Shown here: positions 1 through 6,014 of the stretch, piece after piece | Layout of the letters: every line of letters begins with the position of its first letter | Position numbering within the stretch: position 1 is the first letter of the stretch | Notes under the pieces: model-generated | The model's input: the letters and a program-made list of their open reading frames with translations, nothing else | Databases searched by the model: none | Told to the model about the DNA's origin: nothing | Assembly (NCBI GenBank): GCA_030600405.1 | Contig: JAUVMD010000058.1 | Span: 1 to 7,233 of the forward strand | Direction of reading: 5' to 3' | Length of the DNA: 7,233 bases | DNA from: Nitrospirota bacterium | GTDB lineage: Bacteria; Nitrospinota; Nitrospinia; Nitrospinales; Nitrospinaceae | Position numbers and translations under genes: made by a program

Positions 1-184
1 AGAGGGCGTCGAACTGACGGGTGACCGACTGGTCACCGGATTTTCCTTCAACACAGGTGGTGTCCGCAACGATGCCACTGAGACCGTTGTGGGCTTCCAT
101 GACGCGGACGAGTTTGCCCTGAGCGAGCAAAGTCTTGAGTTTGCCACGCCGATCTTCCGGTAAATTTTGGCTGAGCAGAGTCAT
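1..184 (-). CDS. PEP mutase / isocitrate lyase family protein, N-terminal 61 residues (3' end outside window)
   Basis: This partial reading frame starts at an ATG at 184-182 and runs off the window at position 1. The visible 61 residues contain K-L-V-R-V-M-E-A-H-N-G-L-S at about 24-36. The E-A-H-N-G-L-S signature near the N-terminus is typical of phosphoenolpyruvate mutase, which converts PEP to phosphonopyruvate in phosphonate biosynthesis. The catalytic Asp and metal-binding region lie beyond the edge, so function cannot be confirmed. Related enzymes (phosphonopyruvate hydrolase, methylisocitrate lyase) share the fold, but the hydrolase usually has A-A-H-N-P at this site. After the signature the sequence diverges from textbook mutases: it reads ADTTCVEGKSGDQSVTRQFDAL rather than the common E-E-A-G-F-x-G-I-W-A-S-G. 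This suggests a divergent subgroup. The ATG overlaps the TGA of the upstream 100-residue gene (ATGA), so translation is probably coupled. Confidence 0.68.
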   Translation of the reverse strand, partial: MTLLSQNLPEDRRGKLKTLLAQGKLVRVMEAHNGLSGIVADTTCVEGKSGDQSVTRQFDAL

Positions 185-483
185 GAAGTGAAACCGGTGA
201 GTTGGGGGTTTTCAAGGCGCTCCCGAATCCAGGAAGCGACATAGACGTCATCCCAATCGAATTGTTGGAAGGCGTTGAGGATCACCTCGATCTGACGTTG
301 AGTCGATAATCGTTTGTCCACCACGATCAAATCCTCACCGCGAACTTTACAGGTACCGCTTTGAGTGGGAATTTCCGGATCGGAAAAGTCGGCAAACAGG
401 ATTTCAATCGAGAGTTTCCGGGCGGTGTCCTTGAGATCCTCCAAGCGGGACAGCGCTAAGGATTCTGTATTCGGGTGGGGCAT
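181..483 (-). CDS. Conserved-looking hypothetical protein, 100 residues
   Basis: I do not recognise this family with certainty. The ATG start at 483-481 is preceded by a strong AGGAGG (500-495), 11 bases upstream. The protein is soluble and acidic, with no signal peptide or membrane segment. Residues 1-25 look helical (LSRLEDLKDTARKL). They are followed by a probable beta-strand region with a single cysteine (SGTCKVRGEDLIVVDKRLS, about 42-60). A helix follows (RQIEVILNAFQQFDWDD), then a charged C-terminus (W-I-R-E-R-L-E). The pattern of C-x-V-R-G-x-x-x-I-V-V-D-x-R-L followed by a helix resembles small bacterial proteins of unknown function. No metal-binding HExxH or other catalytic motif is visible. 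Its stop codon overlaps the start of the PEP mutase-like gene by ATGA, suggesting the two products are made together and may be functionally linked. Confidence 0.85.
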   Translation of the reverse strand: MPHPNTESLALSRLEDLKDTARKLSIEILFADFSDPEIPTQSGTCKVRGEDLIVVDKRLSTQRQIEVILNAFQQFDWDDVYVASWIRERLENPQLTGFTS

Positions 484-492
484 AGAGAGAAA

Positions 493-510
493 ACCCTCCT
501 TTGGGAGGAT
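493..510 (-). promoter_or_regulatory. Hairpin over the ribosome binding site between rseP and the 100-residue gene; terminator-like
   Basis: On the minus strand CCTCC (508-504), loop CAAA (503-500) and GGAGG (499-495) form a perfect 5-bp stem. A flanking U·G and an A-U pair can extend it to 7 bp. The stem begins one base after the rseP stop codon and is followed by TTTTCTCTCT. The 3' arm is the Shine-Dalgarno sequence of the next gene. It could therefore mask that ribosome binding site, act as a weak intrinsic terminator after rseP, or be a chance pairing. The stem is short and the T-run is only four bases, so strong termination is unlikely. Confidence 0.4.
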
Positions 511-511
511 A

Positions 512-1882
512 TTAATTGAAGACCCTCACGATGTCATTATAAAAAGCGAAAATCATCAGTGAGAGCAACATGAATAGACCGACCTGAGCGGCCCGCTCCC
601 GGTTCAATTCGCTGACAGGTTTGCCCTTGATAATTTCGATCAGGAAGAAAAAAATGTGTCCGCCATCCAAAACCGGAATGGGTAGGAGGTTCAGCAATCC
701 CAAGTTGATGCTGAGCAGGGCGGTCAACATGACAAAATCCAAGAGCCCCTGTTCCGCATGCTGGCCGTAAGCCTGGAAGATCAGAATGGGCCCACCGAGG
801 TTTTTTGGAGAAATGGACCCAGTGAGCAGTTTTTTGATGCTGACGCTGATCCGATAAATCCACTCCCATGTTTCCTCCAGCCCGCGTTGGATGGCTCCCG
901 GCAACGAATGTTGCTCAGTCACCAAAACTCCAGAAACCCCAAACCCCATGTAGCCGTATTTAACTTCTTTCCCTTTAAGGTCGATGGCCGTTTTTAGCTC
1001 GGGTGTTACTTTAAGGATGCGTTCCTGACCGTCCCTCAATACACGAAAGGTCAGCTCCTGTCCGGGTTTGTCGAAAGCGGCGGTTTTTAAGTCTGAATAT
1101 CCCCTGATTTCAATGCTGTCAATCGTTAGAATGTCGTCGCCTACTTGTAACCCGGCTTTGTCGGCAGGGGATCCCTCTTCAACAGAGAAGACTTTCCGTT
1201 CCAATCTTTCGATACCGATCAAGCCTACTTTTTTCTTATCCCCAAACAGGTCAGGGGTTTCGCCAGCTTTGGGTGTAATGGGAAGGGTAAGGATTGTTTT
1301 TGAATCGCGTTCGATCACGAACTCCATTTTCTTGCCCGGAGCGTTGTGGACAATTTTAAGCAATTGATTCCAGTAACGGGTTTTTTCGCCATCAATTTCA
1401 ACGATTCGGTCGCCGGTTTGGAGGCCTGCTTGCTGAGCAGGGGAATTATCGTGGACTTTGCCGACAGCGGTTCCACTCGTTTGGATGCCCACCATATAGA
1501 CACCGACATAGATGGCGATGGCAAACAGGATGTTGAACAGTGGGCCGCCGAACGCAATAGCCAGCCTTTGGTACACGGTTGCGGCGGAGAAGGAGCCCTG
1601 GGTGTCTTCCAACGCTTCTCCGGGGTCTTCCCCTTTCATTTTGACGTAACCGCCCAGAGGAATGGCGGCAATCAGGAATTCGGTGCCTCCGGATTTGAAT
1701 CCAACAATTTTAGGGCCGAATCCAATGGAAAACTTTTCGACCGTCACCCCGCATTTGCGGGCGATCAGAAAATGGCCCAGCTCGTGGACGAAAATAAGGG
1801 CGGCCAAACCGATCAGGAAAGCTGTCATTTTAAATCCGAAAGACAGGAAGGCGTCGAGAGACAATGCGGTAAAGTCAAACAT
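512..1882 (-). CDS. rseP: RseP-type site-2 intramembrane zinc metalloprotease (M50 family)
   Basis: This 456-residue inner-membrane protease is close to the ~450-residue family norm. In well-studied bacteria RseP makes the second, intramembrane cut in an anti-sigma factor (RseA) to release the envelope-stress sigma factor, and also clears signal-peptide remnants. The first membrane segment (about 20-40) carries the zinc site H33-E34-L-G-H37. A G-x-G-P/PLGGYVKMKGE region follows at 54-85. A second hydrophobic segment lies at about 110-132. Two periplasmic PDZ domains lie at about 138-205 and 228-295 (both with SPA..AGL..GD). The third catalytic element N-L-L-P-I-P-V-L-D-G-G-H is at 398-409, with D406 as the zinc ligand, and a last membrane segment is at about 433-450. 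All catalytic residues are present. The ATG at 1882-1880 lies 11 bases after the lolA stop; a GGAG within the lolA end is 14-15 bases upstream, a long spacing. Met19 is a less likely start. Confidence 0.96.
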   Translation of the reverse strand: MFDFTALSLDAFLSFGFKMTAFLIGLAALIFVHELGHFLIARKCGVTVEKFSIGFGPKIVGFKSGGTEFLIAAIPLGGYVKMKGEDPGEALEDTQGSFSAATVYQRLAIAFGGPLFNILFAIAIYVGVYMVGIQTSGTAVGKVHDNSPAQQAGLQTGDRIVEIDGEKTRYWNQLLKIVHNAPGKKMEFVIERDSKTILTLPITPKAGETPDLFGDKKKVGLIGIERLERKVFSVEEGSPADKAGLQVGDDILTIDSIEIRGYSDLKTAAFDKPGQELTFRVLRDGQERILKVTPELKTAIDLKGKEVKYGYMGFGVSGVLVTEQHSLPGAIQRGLEETWEWIYRISVSIKKLLTGSISPKNLGGPILIFQAYGQHAEQGLLDFVMLTALLSINLGLLNLLPIPVLDGGHIFFFLIEIIKGKPVSELNRERAAQVGLFMLLSLMIFAFYNDIVRVFN

Positions 1883-1893
1883 GATAAATCAAA

Positions 1894-2553
1894 CTACTCC
1901 ATAGAAGAAAGATCAATGAGTTCCACCCCTTTAGGAACCTCGAACTGAAAAAGTTTCTTGTTAAGGTTGGGGTTGGTTTGGATGTCGCTGAACATCATTT
2001 CTGTTTTGTTTCCTAAATTATCATACACCCGGGACCCAACGATCTGGTAATTTTTCTTGTCAGCCAGTAGCACCATTTTGGAGAGGTTTTGTGCCCTGTT
2101 CCTTGGGATCAATTCGGCGGCGTAAAGCCCGCTCTCTTCAGTCACTTTTCCGATTGTGAAAGATTCAGTCAGCTTGCCTCGCCCCGCCAGAAACAGAGCC
2201 GGGGTGTTGGAAGAGTAGATGCTTTGGGCTTTCATTTTAGTGACCTGCTTTTCATCGGGCAGGTACAACCATAGGCCCTGATCGTTGCTCACCAGAATTT
2301 GGCGATCGGGGGCCCTATAATTCCATTTCATTTTACCAGGTTTTTGGATAGAGACGGAACCTTCGGCCTTCTGCGACTGACCCAGAATCTTCAGATATGA
2401 TTTTTGAATAAACCGGGCCTGAAAGGTATCGGTGGCGTCATATTGTTTTTGGATGGCATCGACAATAGCAATGGCGTCCAAAGCGAAGGCTGATCCGGAC
2501 AGGGGCCACAGTAACAGTAGAATAAAAAGAGCGTTGCGGTATCTAAGATTCAT
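1894..2553 (-). CDS. lolA: LolA-type periplasmic outer-membrane lipoprotein carrier
   Basis: This 219-residue protein has a clear signal peptide. MNLRYRN is followed by a hydrophobic core (ALFILLLLWPL) and a likely signal peptidase I site after A-F-A at residue 24. The mature part matches the LolA family: Q-A-R-F-I-Q-K-S-Y near 45-53, then A-E-G-S-V-S-I-Q-K-P-G-K-M-K-W-N-Y at 63-79. It continues with the Q-I-L-V-S-N-D-x-x-L-W-L-Y-L-P-D-x-K-Q-V strand pattern (85-104) and an A-L-F-L-A-G-R-G segment. LolA takes lipoproteins released by LolCDE at the inner membrane and carries them across the periplasm to the outer membrane. No LolB is seen here. The ATG overlaps the purN stop codon (ATGA, 2550-2553). 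No good Shine-Dalgarno precedes it, so translation probably depends on coupling with purN. RseP follows 11 bases downstream. Confidence 0.9.
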   Translation of the reverse strand: MNLRYRNALFILLLLWPLSGSAFALDAIAIVDAIQKQYDATDTFQARFIQKSYLKILGQSQKAEGSVSIQKPGKMKWNYRAPDRQILVSNDQGLWLYLPDEKQVTKMKAQSIYSSNTPALFLAGRGKLTESFTIGKVTEESGLYAAELIPRNRAQNLSKMVLLADKKNYQIVGSRVYDNLGNKTEMMFSDIQTNPNLNKKLFQFEVPKGVELIDLSSME

Positions 2554-3179
2554 TGGGATACGCTTTCTTTGAAGGAGACTTTCCGGTTTTCAATATGCGG
2601 GCGGTTTTCGACAATCATTTGTATCGCTCGCGGATAAATGAGATGTTCCTGGATCAAAATGCGTTGGGCCAGGGTCTCCGCGTTATCAGACTCGTGGACG
2701 GGTACTACCGCTTGTAGAATGATGGGGCCGCTATCGACTTCTTCGTCGACGAAATGAACCGTGCACCCGGAAAATTTGACTCCATGATCGATGGCCTTTT
2801 GCTGAACGTCCAGTCCCGGGAACGCAGGCAAGAGGGACGGATGAATGTTGATGATTTTCCCTTCAAATTTCCTGATGAATTCCTGGCCGAGGATGCGCAT
2901 GTACCCGGCCAGACAAACCAAGTCGACCCGGCGGTCTTCGAGTTCCCTGGTTAATGCCCGATCAAACTCCTTTTTACCGGCGAATTGTTTGGGGTCCAGA
3001 TATACCGTTTCAATGTCTTTTTTTTGAGCCCGTTCCAGTGCGGGGGCTTCTTTTTTATTACTCAGTACCACGGCGACGCGGGCGTTCAGCTCTCCATTTT
3101 CAATGGCATTGATGATCGCCTGTAAATTGGTGCCACGCCCGGACACCAATATTCCGATTTTGAAACTGCTGGAGGTCAT
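2550..3179 (-). CDS. purN: Phosphoribosylglycinamide formyltransferase (GAR transformylase)
   Basis: This is a 209-residue cytoplasmic enzyme of de novo purine synthesis. It transfers a formyl group from 10-formyltetrahydrofolate to GAR. The N-terminal phosphate-binding loop S-G-R-G-T-N-L-Q-A-I is at 13-22, and the folate-site region C-L-A-G-Y-M-R-I-L is at 89-97. The catalytic segment N111-I-H113-P-S-L-L-P-A-F-P-G-L follows. The loop V-H-F-V-D-E-E-V-D149-S-G-P-I-I-L supplies the catalytic Asp (equivalent to N106, H108 and D144 of the E. coli enzyme). Length matches the family (about 200-215). The ATG is bounded by an in-frame TAA ten codons upstream. The ribosome binding site is weak. The 81-base gap before it (3180-3260) is the largest in the window; I see no convincing promoter or terminator there. 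The stop overlaps lolA. Confidence 0.97.
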   Translation of the reverse strand: MTSSSFKIGILVSGRGTNLQAIINAIENGELNARVAVVLSNKKEAPALERAQKKDIETVYLDPKQFAGKKEFDRALTRELEDRRVDLVCLAGYMRILGQEFIRKFEGKIINIHPSLLPAFPGLDVQQKAIDHGVKFSGCTVHFVDEEVDSGPIILQAVVPVHESDNAETLAQRILIQEHLIYPRAIQMIVENRPHIENRKVSFKESVSQ

Positions 3180-3260
3180 GGTTCTATAGGGCCCAATCGC
3201 CTGCGTTTATGGCATTGAAGGAATAGGGGATGAAGAATGAATCTGCCGATCCCATCTTGA

Positions 3261-5297
3261 TCAATGAACGGACACCGTTTGGGCCAAGTCTTCCTTAATG
3301 GTTTTTAGGAGTCCGATGTTTTGGGTGTGTCCTGATTTATGAGCTTTGATATGGCCGCGGATCGGTTTTCCCAGCAGATAAAAATCCCCGAGAATATCCA
3401 GAATTTTGTGGCGTGCGAATTCGTTCTCATACCGCAAGGTGGTGTTGAGGACTTTTTCGTCCCCCAGCAGGATAAAGTTGTCCAGCTTGCCGCCCACCCC
3501 GAAACCCATTTTATTCAGCATGGCCACATCTTTCACAAACCCGAAGGTGCGTGCCGGCGCGATTTCTTCTTTAAAGCTCTCAGCCCCTTTGAACTCAAAA
3601 GTGTGCTCCATGGTACCTATGGGTGCCGAATATTCCATATGGTAACTCACTTTGAATCCGTCATAGGGCTCAATGGAAATATGCGCTCCACCTTCTTCTT
3701 TCGATCCGAAGGAGTACGTTTTATCAATCACCAGTTCTTCGTAAAGCTCATCCTGCTCCTCGAAACCGCCATCTTCGATTAATTGGCAGAAATCCTTGGC
3801 GGACCCATCCATCACGGGGGCTTCGTCTCCAATTTTGATCAAAAGGTTATGGACCCGGTACATGTGAAGAGTCGCCATAATATGTTCGATAGTGGAGACA
3901 GACGCGTAGCCCTTGCGCAGGCTGGTGGCGTATTCCGTGGATTGCACGTTTTCCACCTTGGCGGGGATGGTGTTGCCGCTGGATATATCACCGAAAATTA
4001 TTCCGCTACCCGGGGGCAGCGGTTGCATGATAAGGCCGGTTTTGATTCCGGAATGCAGACCACGTCCACACAACACCACACTGCGTTTCAAAGTGCGCTG
4101 AAGCGGGCGGTTTCCCTTCTTGCCTTTTGATGTTTTCGGTTTTTTCTGAAGTGGGAGATGGGTCTGTCTCATCAGAGCCGATATGTCCTTCAAGGTGATT
4201 TCTTCATCCGGGTGGACGGTCCGGACAATCTGATCCAGGACAAAACGAAGTTCCTTGAAGTTTTCCGGCCAGTCGTATTCACAAAGAGCCCGCATGGTTT
4301 CTTCGTTGAAGTTTTTACAAACGACTTTGCCCTTGTTCTCCAGATCTTCAAAATATTCGTCCACTAGGTTTGGGATCAAGGCCCTGTTATCTCGTAAAGG
4401 CGGCACATTGATGACATTTTCCTTTAAGGTTTCATACAGATCAGGATGAAATTCTCCCTTATCGGCCATAGCCTTCAAGTCTTTTGTGGAGGAGGCAAAA
4501 ATCCTGTCTGGAACAAAATCCGCTGGTTTTCGGTGGGAAGAGGACTTTAAAGCGGATGCCAGTTTTGCCTGAAGGTCTTGGTTCATGGAATCGATATTTT
4601 TTAAATATACCGCCTTCTTTCCGGCGCCTCCACGGGTTGATTTCGTTTGCTTGCCTTTTTCATCCTGATGGGTAAACAGTTCGATTCGGATTTTCGGCAC
4701 GGAACGGAGCGCGCAATTAATTTTGTGAAGAGGGAAATTGGACTTTTTGCTCTTATGGTGAATAGCCTGCGCGATATATTCCTTGCCCGTCCCCACTTCA
4801 CCGTGAATCAGGATGGGGGCATTGGTTTTAGACGCTTGGGTTACCGCTTTCTTGACTTCCACCATCATTTCAAAACAGTGAGGCAGTTCGTGTTGAGCCG
4901 CGTCTTTACCGCTTCCGTTCATCTGGCCTTTTCTTTGCTTAAGAGCCTTCTCGACGGACAAGACCAGTTGGTCCAGGGAAAATGGTTTCTCGATAAAATC
5001 GTAGGCTCCCAGTTTGGTCGCTTTCACAGCAGTGTCGATGGTTCCGTGGCCGGACATCACCAATACTTCGATTTCAGGATGATAAGTTTTGATGGCCTGC
5101 AATACTTCAATCCCATCCATGCCCGGAATCCAGATATCCAGCAGAACCAGATCCGGGGGCTCGGACTGTACCTTTTCAAGGGCGTCCAATCCGTCTTCGG
5201 CAGTGATGATATCGTATCCCTCGTCGTTTAATATCTCCTGAAGAGAGGAGACTATATTTTTTTCGTCATCAACAATGAGGATTCTTTCTTTACTCAA
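3261..5297 (-). CDS. lpxC: Fusion protein: NtrX-like receiver + degenerate AAA+ domain + LpxC deacetylase
   Basis: One uninterrupted 678-residue frame joins three parts. Residues 1-120 are a receiver domain with acidic pair D10/D11, phospho-acceptor D54, S82 and K104 (M-S-G-H-G-T-I-D-T-A, F-I-E-K-P-F), very like NtrX. Residues about 138-380 resemble a sigma-54 activator AAA+ domain. Walker A (G-E-V-G-T-G-K-E, 166-173) is intact, but GAFTGA is missing, Walker B acids are replaced (V-Y-L-K-N-I) and the arginine fingers are lost. A basic linker lies at about 383-398. Residues 399-678 are LpxC, the zinc UDP-3-O-acyl-GlcNAc deacetylase that commits flux to lipid A. H472, H630 and D634 fit the zinc ligands; E471, T584, K631 and H657 fit catalytic residues. 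The NtrX-type C-terminal HTH is absent. The start is TTG (5297-5295) with GGAG six bases upstream; the next Met lies inside the receiver. I infer that signalling acts directly on LpxC. An internal start at Met376 could also yield stand-alone LpxC. Confidence 0.95.
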   Translation of the reverse strand: MSKERILIVDDEKNIVSSLQEILNDEGYDIITAEDGLDALEKVQSEPPDLVLLDIWIPGMDGIEVLQAIKTYHPEIEVLVMSGHGTIDTAVKATKLGAYDFIEKPFSLDQLVLSVEKALKQRKGQMNGSGKDAAQHELPHCFEMMVEVKKAVTQASKTNAPILIHGEVGTGKEYIAQAIHHKSKKSNFPLHKINCALRSVPKIRIELFTHQDEKGKQTKSTRGGAGKKAVYLKNIDSMNQDLQAKLASALKSSSHRKPADFVPDRIFASSTKDLKAMADKGEFHPDLYETLKENVINVPPLRDNRALIPNLVDEYFEDLENKGKVVCKNFNEETMRALCEYDWPENFKELRFVLDQIVRTVHPDEEITLKDISALMRQTHLPLQKKPKTSKGKKGNRPLQRTLKRSVVLCGRGLHSGIKTGLIMQPLPPGSGIIFGDISSGNTIPAKVENVQSTEYATSLRKGYASVSTIEHIMATLHMYRVHNLLIKIGDEAPVMDGSAKDFCQLIEDGGFEEQDELYEELVIDKTYSFGSKEEGGAHISIEPYDGFKVSYHMEYSAPIGTMEHTFEFKGAESFKEEIAPARTFGFVKDVAMLNKMGFGVGGKLDNFILLGDEKVLNTTLRYENEFARHKILDILGDFYLLGKPIRGHIKAHKSGHTQNIGLLKTIKEDLAQTVSVH
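4170..4190 (-). promoter_or_regulatory. Possible internal translation start giving stand-alone LpxC
   Basis: Met376 of the fusion (ATG at 4172-4170) lies just before the basic linker and LpxC domain. AAGGA (4190-4186) precedes it by 13 bases, longer than ideal. Initiation here would give a 303-residue product, almost exactly the length of free-standing LpxC (about 305 in E. coli). This is a suggestive coincidence only; the spacing argues against strong use. Confidence 0.25.
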
Positions 5298-5303
5298 GGA
5301 AAT

Positions 5304-5307
5304 CTCC
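5304..5307 (-). promoter_or_regulatory. Ribosome binding site (GGAG) supporting the TTG start of the fusion gene
   Basis: The minus strand reads GGAG ATTTCC TTG, a six-base spacer. It decides the start at TTG, since no ATG lies in frame between this point and the receiver domain core, and the receiver's first strand (K-E-R-I-L-I-V-D-D) begins three codons later. Confidence 0.75.
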
Positions 5308-5342
5308 GTGATTGGTTTTAAAAAACATAATTTCCAAATCCG

Positions 5343-5999
5343 TTATAAGGCGGGAGCCAACGCAAAATCCTGCTCTTTGGAATATTCGAAATAATAGATT
5401 TTCTTTCCTGCGTCCAGAAACGCTTTTTCATATTTCGTTTTAGGGACATCATTCCGCTCGTGGAGAAAACCCAGATCCTCGTGAGGATTGTAGAATCGAG
5501 TGTCCGCCTGCATTACTTCAAGGATTTCCTGTGCATAGGATTCGAAGTCCGTTGCAATGCGGACTTTGCCTTGCGGCGCCAGCTTGCCCGCCAGGGTCTC
5601 TACAAATTGCGGTTTGATCAATCTCCTTTTATGATGCCTTTTTTTGGGCCAAGGGTCCGGGAAATTAATGAATATCTCACTGAGTTCACCTTCTTCAAAA
5701 AGGATAGGGGTTTTTTCGCTGGCATTGCCATAAGCTATCCGGATATTTTTCAGATGAAGGCGATCCATACGTGTGATGACCTTGCGAATTCCTTTACGGT
5801 AAAAATCCATTCCGATGAAATTACTTTGGGGTTCGCGAATGGCCATGTCGATTAAAAAACTGCCGCTGCCGAATCCGATTTCCAGTTTTAGTGGATTGCT
5901 GTTTTGGAACAGACCACACCAGTCCGGCCGTTCCTCGGGGTCCAGAAAACAAGGATGCTCGTTGGCGATTTTATCGAATGGAATGAGCCGCTTTGCCAT
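5343..5999 (-). CDS. trmB: tRNA (guanine-N7-)-methyltransferase, m7G46
   Basis: This 218-residue cytoplasmic enzyme uses S-adenosylmethionine to make 7-methylguanosine at position 46 of the tRNA variable loop. The SAM-binding motif E40-I-G-F-G-S-G-S-F-L-I is followed by G-M-D-F-Y at 63-67 (D65 contacts the cofactor) and G-N-A at 91-93. The family signature N-F-P-D-P-W-P-K-K-R-H-H-K-R-R-L is at 112-127, and the A-T-D-F-E-S-Y-A segment is at 149-156. The C-terminal R182-N-D-V-P-K-T-K-Y-E-K (R..TKYE) completes the active site. Length is normal. An in-frame TGA three codons upstream fixes the ATG at 5999-5997; its ribosome binding site is weak. GreA ends 15 bases upstream and the fusion gene begins 45 bases downstream. 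Confidence 0.97.
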   Translation of the reverse strand: MAKRLIPFDKIANEHPCFLDPEERPDWCGLFQNSNPLKLEIGFGSGSFLIDMAIREPQSNFIGMDFYRKGIRKVITRMDRLHLKNIRIAYGNASEKTPILFEEGELSEIFINFPDPWPKKRHHKRRLIKPQFVETLAGKLAPQGKVRIATDFESYAQEILEVMQADTRFYNPHEDLGFLHERNDVPKTKYEKAFLDAGKKIYYFEYSKEQDFALAPAL

Positions 6000-6014
6000 T
6001 GGGTTTCAGGTCTT

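Noticed and set aside
1346..1948. 200-codon open frame on the plus strand
   Set aside because: It lies entirely opposite rseP and the end of lolA, has no recognisable domain, and the minus-strand genes there are unambiguous.
3180..3260. Promoter or terminator in the 81-base gap between the fusion gene and purN
   Set aside because: Only a short GGGCCC palindrome is present; no convincing -35/-10 pair, and no stem followed by a T-run.
4080..4170. The fusion as an artefact of a deletion or frameshift joining separate ntrX and lpxC genes
   Set aside because: The frame runs cleanly through a basic linker, no helix-turn-helix remnant is present, and the AAA+ motifs have decayed in a patterned way that a sequencing error would not produce. 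It still deserves read-level confirmation.
4647..5231. 194-codon open frame on the plus strand
   Set aside because: Antisense to the receiver and AAA+ parts of the fusion gene; composition looks like a shadow frame and no motif is recognisable.
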